Assembly (NCBI GenBank): GCA_964454355.1
Contig: CAYVTA010000002.1
Location: 1-64,000, forward strand
DNA length: 64,000 bases
Source: UBA1081 sp964454355
Lineage (GTDB): Bacteria > Bacillota > Clostridia > Oscillospirales > Acutalibacteraceae
Direction of reading: 5' to 3'
Below the pieces are notes generated by a model that was not told the DNA's origin, searched no databases, and saw only the letters and a list, made by a program, of their open reading frames with translations. Positions 61,921-64,000 of the stretch are shown piece after piece. Each line of letters begins with the position of its first letter. Within the stretch, counting starts at the first letter, position 1. The position numbers and the translations under genes were made by a program.

Positions 61921-63405
61921 TTATCTTACAAACTTTCCTGTTGTATAACTGAATCCGATTGAATCAACCGTTGATTCTGTAAGCGTATCATAAACGTAAA
62001 TGTTTATTCCCTCAACAACCTTAGTTTGATCGCTTTTGTTAACAAAAGTCTTTTTTGAATACAATATTTTTCCGTCTTCTGTTTCATCGTCTGACTTAAT
62101 CTGCACTGACGTTGTTTTTACATGAGCGGTATGAGATTTACTCAGCCGTATAGACTTAGAATAGTCGGTATTACTAAAATCTTCATAATCGGAAAGCTCT
62201 CCGTTTTTAAAGACCCATAATCCACCGGTCTTGTAATCGGTGATACCTAAAGATAAAAAAAACATATATGCAGCATCTTTTGTACTGTTAGACAAAGAAT
62301 CATAATCATCGCAGGTATGCGTTACGATAATTGTATATCTATCATTATCAAAAACGGACAAATATCCTCCTAATGACTCTATTTTTTTTACATTATGATT
62401 TTCAAGTTGATCATAATAAACCTCTGCATCAGCATCCCATGCGGAATAACGCTGGTTTCCTCTTTTGTCCGGAACTGTATATTCCATGGTAATAAGCTCA
62501 CCGAAAAAGTTTGTAAGCTTTGTGTTTCCAAGATGATTAAGGTGCTGATTGTCAGCAAAATCCGTGCTGTAATCAATGCCTAAAGCTTCTTTGTATTCTC
62601 TAAGGAAATTATAAAAAGGTACACCATATTCCTCTGCAATACGCTGAGCTTCGTTGATATATTTTATATTGAAGCTGTCTGCTTTGAAAGGAATTGCAGT
62701 TATAAGCAGTGTAATACCTTCACTTTGAGCCAACTCAATAATTTTTCTGTAATAATTCTCTGTTTTTTCTGGCAACTCACTGCATTCCGTCAGTTCGGTA
62801 TAATCGTTATCAGCAACATTTTCAGTATTAAAAGAACAATAGAAACCCATATGGTTTTCATACATTGCCTTCTTACCCTGATAAAAATAAAAATCGTTCT
62901 GTGAAAGGTCTGAATACCTTGAATGATACTGCAACAAACTGAAAAAGTACTGATATCCGGTATTTTCAGTGTCAAAGCTTGCATTTATTGCATCAACCTT
63001 AGTCTGAGACCACTTTAGACCGTAAGTGTTTTTTATTGCATAGCTTGATTCACTGTATTCATCAGATACATAAAGCATATAAGTATCAAGAATGATTACT
63101 TTTGGAGATTGTGTCTTAAGTGCTTCTTCAAGGTAATAATATGTGTTCCATATAGGCTGTGCCGGACCACACAAATTAAAAGTTGAATAGCCAAACTCTT
63201 TCCACATTATTGCCGTATTTATACCCTGATAGGCATGACTGGAACCCAGCACAAGGACATCAACCGTATCGTCTTCAAGCCTGTAAAATGATTCTAACTT
63301 GTATGTACTGTCAAGATATTTAAAACTTAGTGCATAATTGGATACAGAAAATAAAAGCACAAAGACAAGCAGAAAAGATGTAATTTTAAAAAATTTTTTA
63401 ACCAT
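61921..63405 (-). CDS. SGNH/DltD-AlgJ-like protein of an O-acylation system
   Basis: 494 residues. N-terminal membrane helix (FFKITSFLLVFVLLFSV), then an extracytoplasmic SGNH-type domain with VLVLGSSHAYQGI (candidate Ser in block I), NLCGPAQPIWNTYYY and DFADNQHLNHLGNTKL (Asp/His of block V). A C-terminal beta-rich region (about 330-494) resembles a carbohydrate-binding module. Partners of MBOAT acyltransferases in alginate, D-alanyl-teichoic acid and other polysaccharide acylation have this build. Lies 16 bases after the MBOAT gene, so the two form a functional pair; the substrate polymer is unknown. TACGGTG precedes the ATG. Confidence 0.82.
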   Translation of the reverse strand: MVKKFFKITSFLLVFVLLFSVSNYALSFKYLDSTYKLESFYRLEDDTVDVLVLGSSHAYQGINTAIMWKEFGYSTFNLCGPAQPIWNTYYYLEEALKTQSPKVIILDTYMLYVSDEYSESSYAIKNTYGLKWSQTKVDAINASFDTENTGYQYFFSLLQYHSRYSDLSQNDFYFYQGKKAMYENHMGFYCSFNTENVADNDYTELTECSELPEKTENYYRKIIELAQSEGITLLITAIPFKADSFNIKYINEAQRIAEEYGVPFYNFLREYKEALGIDYSTDFADNQHLNHLGNTKLTNFFGELITMEYTVPDKRGNQRYSAWDADAEVYYDQLENHNVKKIESLGGYLSVFDNDRYTIIVTHTCDDYDSLSNSTKDAAYMFFLSLGITDYKTGGLWVFKNGELSDYEDFSNTDYSKSIRLSKSHTAHVKTTSVQIKSDDETEDGKILYSKKTFVNKSDQTKVVEGINIYVYDTLTESTVDSIGFSYTTGKFVR

Positions 63406-63421
63406 TTTTTTTCACCGTAAG

Positions 63422-64000
63422 TTAAAATTGGAAATAGATAAATTCCTGAGCATCGAAGTTATATCCGTATGCACCAAAAATTATTACTGCAAAAATCAGA
63501 GTCATAATTATAAGACCACGCACCCAGAAATTCTGATTATCTGCAATATTTTCAAAGCGTATATTCCTTTTATATTTGAGAATATCCACAATAAGCATCA
63601 CTGCAACAGCAATAAGCAAAATATTCATTTCCTGCCTCTCAAGACCGAGTGAATAAATTACACCTGTTGTAAGAGCCCAAGGATTAATCTGAGTAAAAAT
63701 TCTGGCAATATAATCGGCTGCAATATAAATTGTATCAGCTCTGAAGAATACCCAAGCAAGGCAGGTAAGTGCAAATGTTATCAATATTTTAACGCCTTTA
63801 TAGGACAATGCCTGCGTTCTGACATTAAACTTTGTCGTAATTTTATCCTTTATCGGTTTTGTGATATCACCGATGACCTGATAAGCACCGTGAAGAGCTC
63901 CCCAAACGACAAAAGTCCAGTTAGCACCGTGCCATAAACCGCTGACAAGAAAAACGATCATAGTGTTAAGATATTTTCTGAATTTTCCTTTTCTGTTACC
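63422..64000 (-). CDS. MBOAT-family O-acyltransferase (5' end beyond window)
   Basis: C-terminal 192 residues of a membrane-bound O-acyltransferase; the frame stays open to the window edge. The hallmark is GNRKGKFRKYLNTMIVFLVS then GLWHGANWTFVVWGALHG, with the conserved active His in LWHG. About four further membrane helices follow (LITFALTCLAWVFF, ILLIAVAVMLIVDIL, GLIIMTLIFAVIIFGAYGY). MBOAT proteins move acyl groups across the membrane for transfer to an extracellular polymer such as alginate, teichoic acid or peptidoglycan. Partner SGNH gene is downstream. Confidence 0.93.
   Translation of the reverse strand, partial: GNRKGKFRKYLNTMIVFLVSGLWHGANWTFVVWGALHGAYQVIGDITKPIKDKITTKFNVRTQALSYKGVKILITFALTCLAWVFFRADTIYIAADYIARIFTQINPWALTTGVIYSLGLERQEMNILLIAVAVMLIVDILKYKRNIRFENIADNQNFWVRGLIIMTLIFAVIIFGAYGYNFDAQEFIYFQF

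Overview
The window is about 64 kb of low-GC chromosome from an anaerobic, probably spore-forming Clostridia species. A gut Oscillospiraceae/Ruminococcaceae-type organism fits best. The reasons are pyruvate formate-lyase, sporulation genes (spoIIP, gpr, spoVAD), dockerin-type calcium repeats on secreted proteins, several glycoside hydrolases (GH2, GH35, a GH28-like beta-helix) and AT-rich Firmicutes promoters (TTGACA/TATAAT) with strong Shine-Dalgarno sites. No rRNA, tRNA, CRISPR array, insertion sequence or prophage was found. The organism assignment is inference.

Layout. 1-1.8 kb (minus): zapA-dut-dnaD-like operon, cut by the window start. 2.1-15.2 kb (plus): a secreted vWA protein with a cysteine-rich tail and sorting signal; then an apparently continuous run of pncC (stand-alone CinA C-domain), two tandem class-B sortases, a membrane protein with a degenerate CinA-N-like domain, a dockerin-bearing SpoIID/LytB protein whose motif order is circularly permuted, galE, a dockerin protein, a ceramidase-like hydrolase, hom and lysC. 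15.3-21 kb (minus): unknown membrane protein, SDR reductase with an overlapping lipoprotein gene, large GH2 beta-galactosidase. 21-24.2 kb (minus): pflB-pflA behind a ZTP (pfl-motif) riboswitch with a built-in terminator. 24.2-27.8 kb (minus): heterodimeric ABC exporter. 27.8-28.1 kb: GC-richer non-coding, possibly repetitive element. 28.1-33.7 kb: secreted metallophosphatase, GPH sugar symporter with a striking inverted repeat at its promoter, orphan spoVAD, membrane M28 peptidase. 33.6-36.5 kb: gpr-spoIIP-small membrane ORF (minus), then rpsT and a 60-residue membrane protein (plus). 36.6-41.9 kb (minus): secreted beta-helix protein, K+-type membrane pyrophosphatase, yebC. 42-49 kb (plus): one 2357-residue GT84/GH94 enzyme of the cyclic beta-1,2-glucan synthase type. 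49-52.4 kb (minus): ruvX, class A PBP, SH3 protein. 52.6-57.6 kb: TetR regulator, gene remnant, RluA-type pseudouridine synthase, zinc-ribbon membrane protein, secreted EEP hydrolase, YfcC carrier. 57.8-61.9 kb (plus): GH35 beta-galactosidase, a decayed TRIC-type channel gene, typA starting at TTG. 61.9-64 kb (minus): an SGNH/MBOAT O-acylation pair, cut by the window end.

The region that best repays attention is 2.1-9.3 kb. It combines a sortable cysteine-rich vWA protein, two sortases with unusual tails at both ends, a split or degenerate pair of CinA-like genes, and a permuted SpoIID enzyme carrying a dockerin. Together they look like an envelope-assembly locus. That grouping is inference from gene order.
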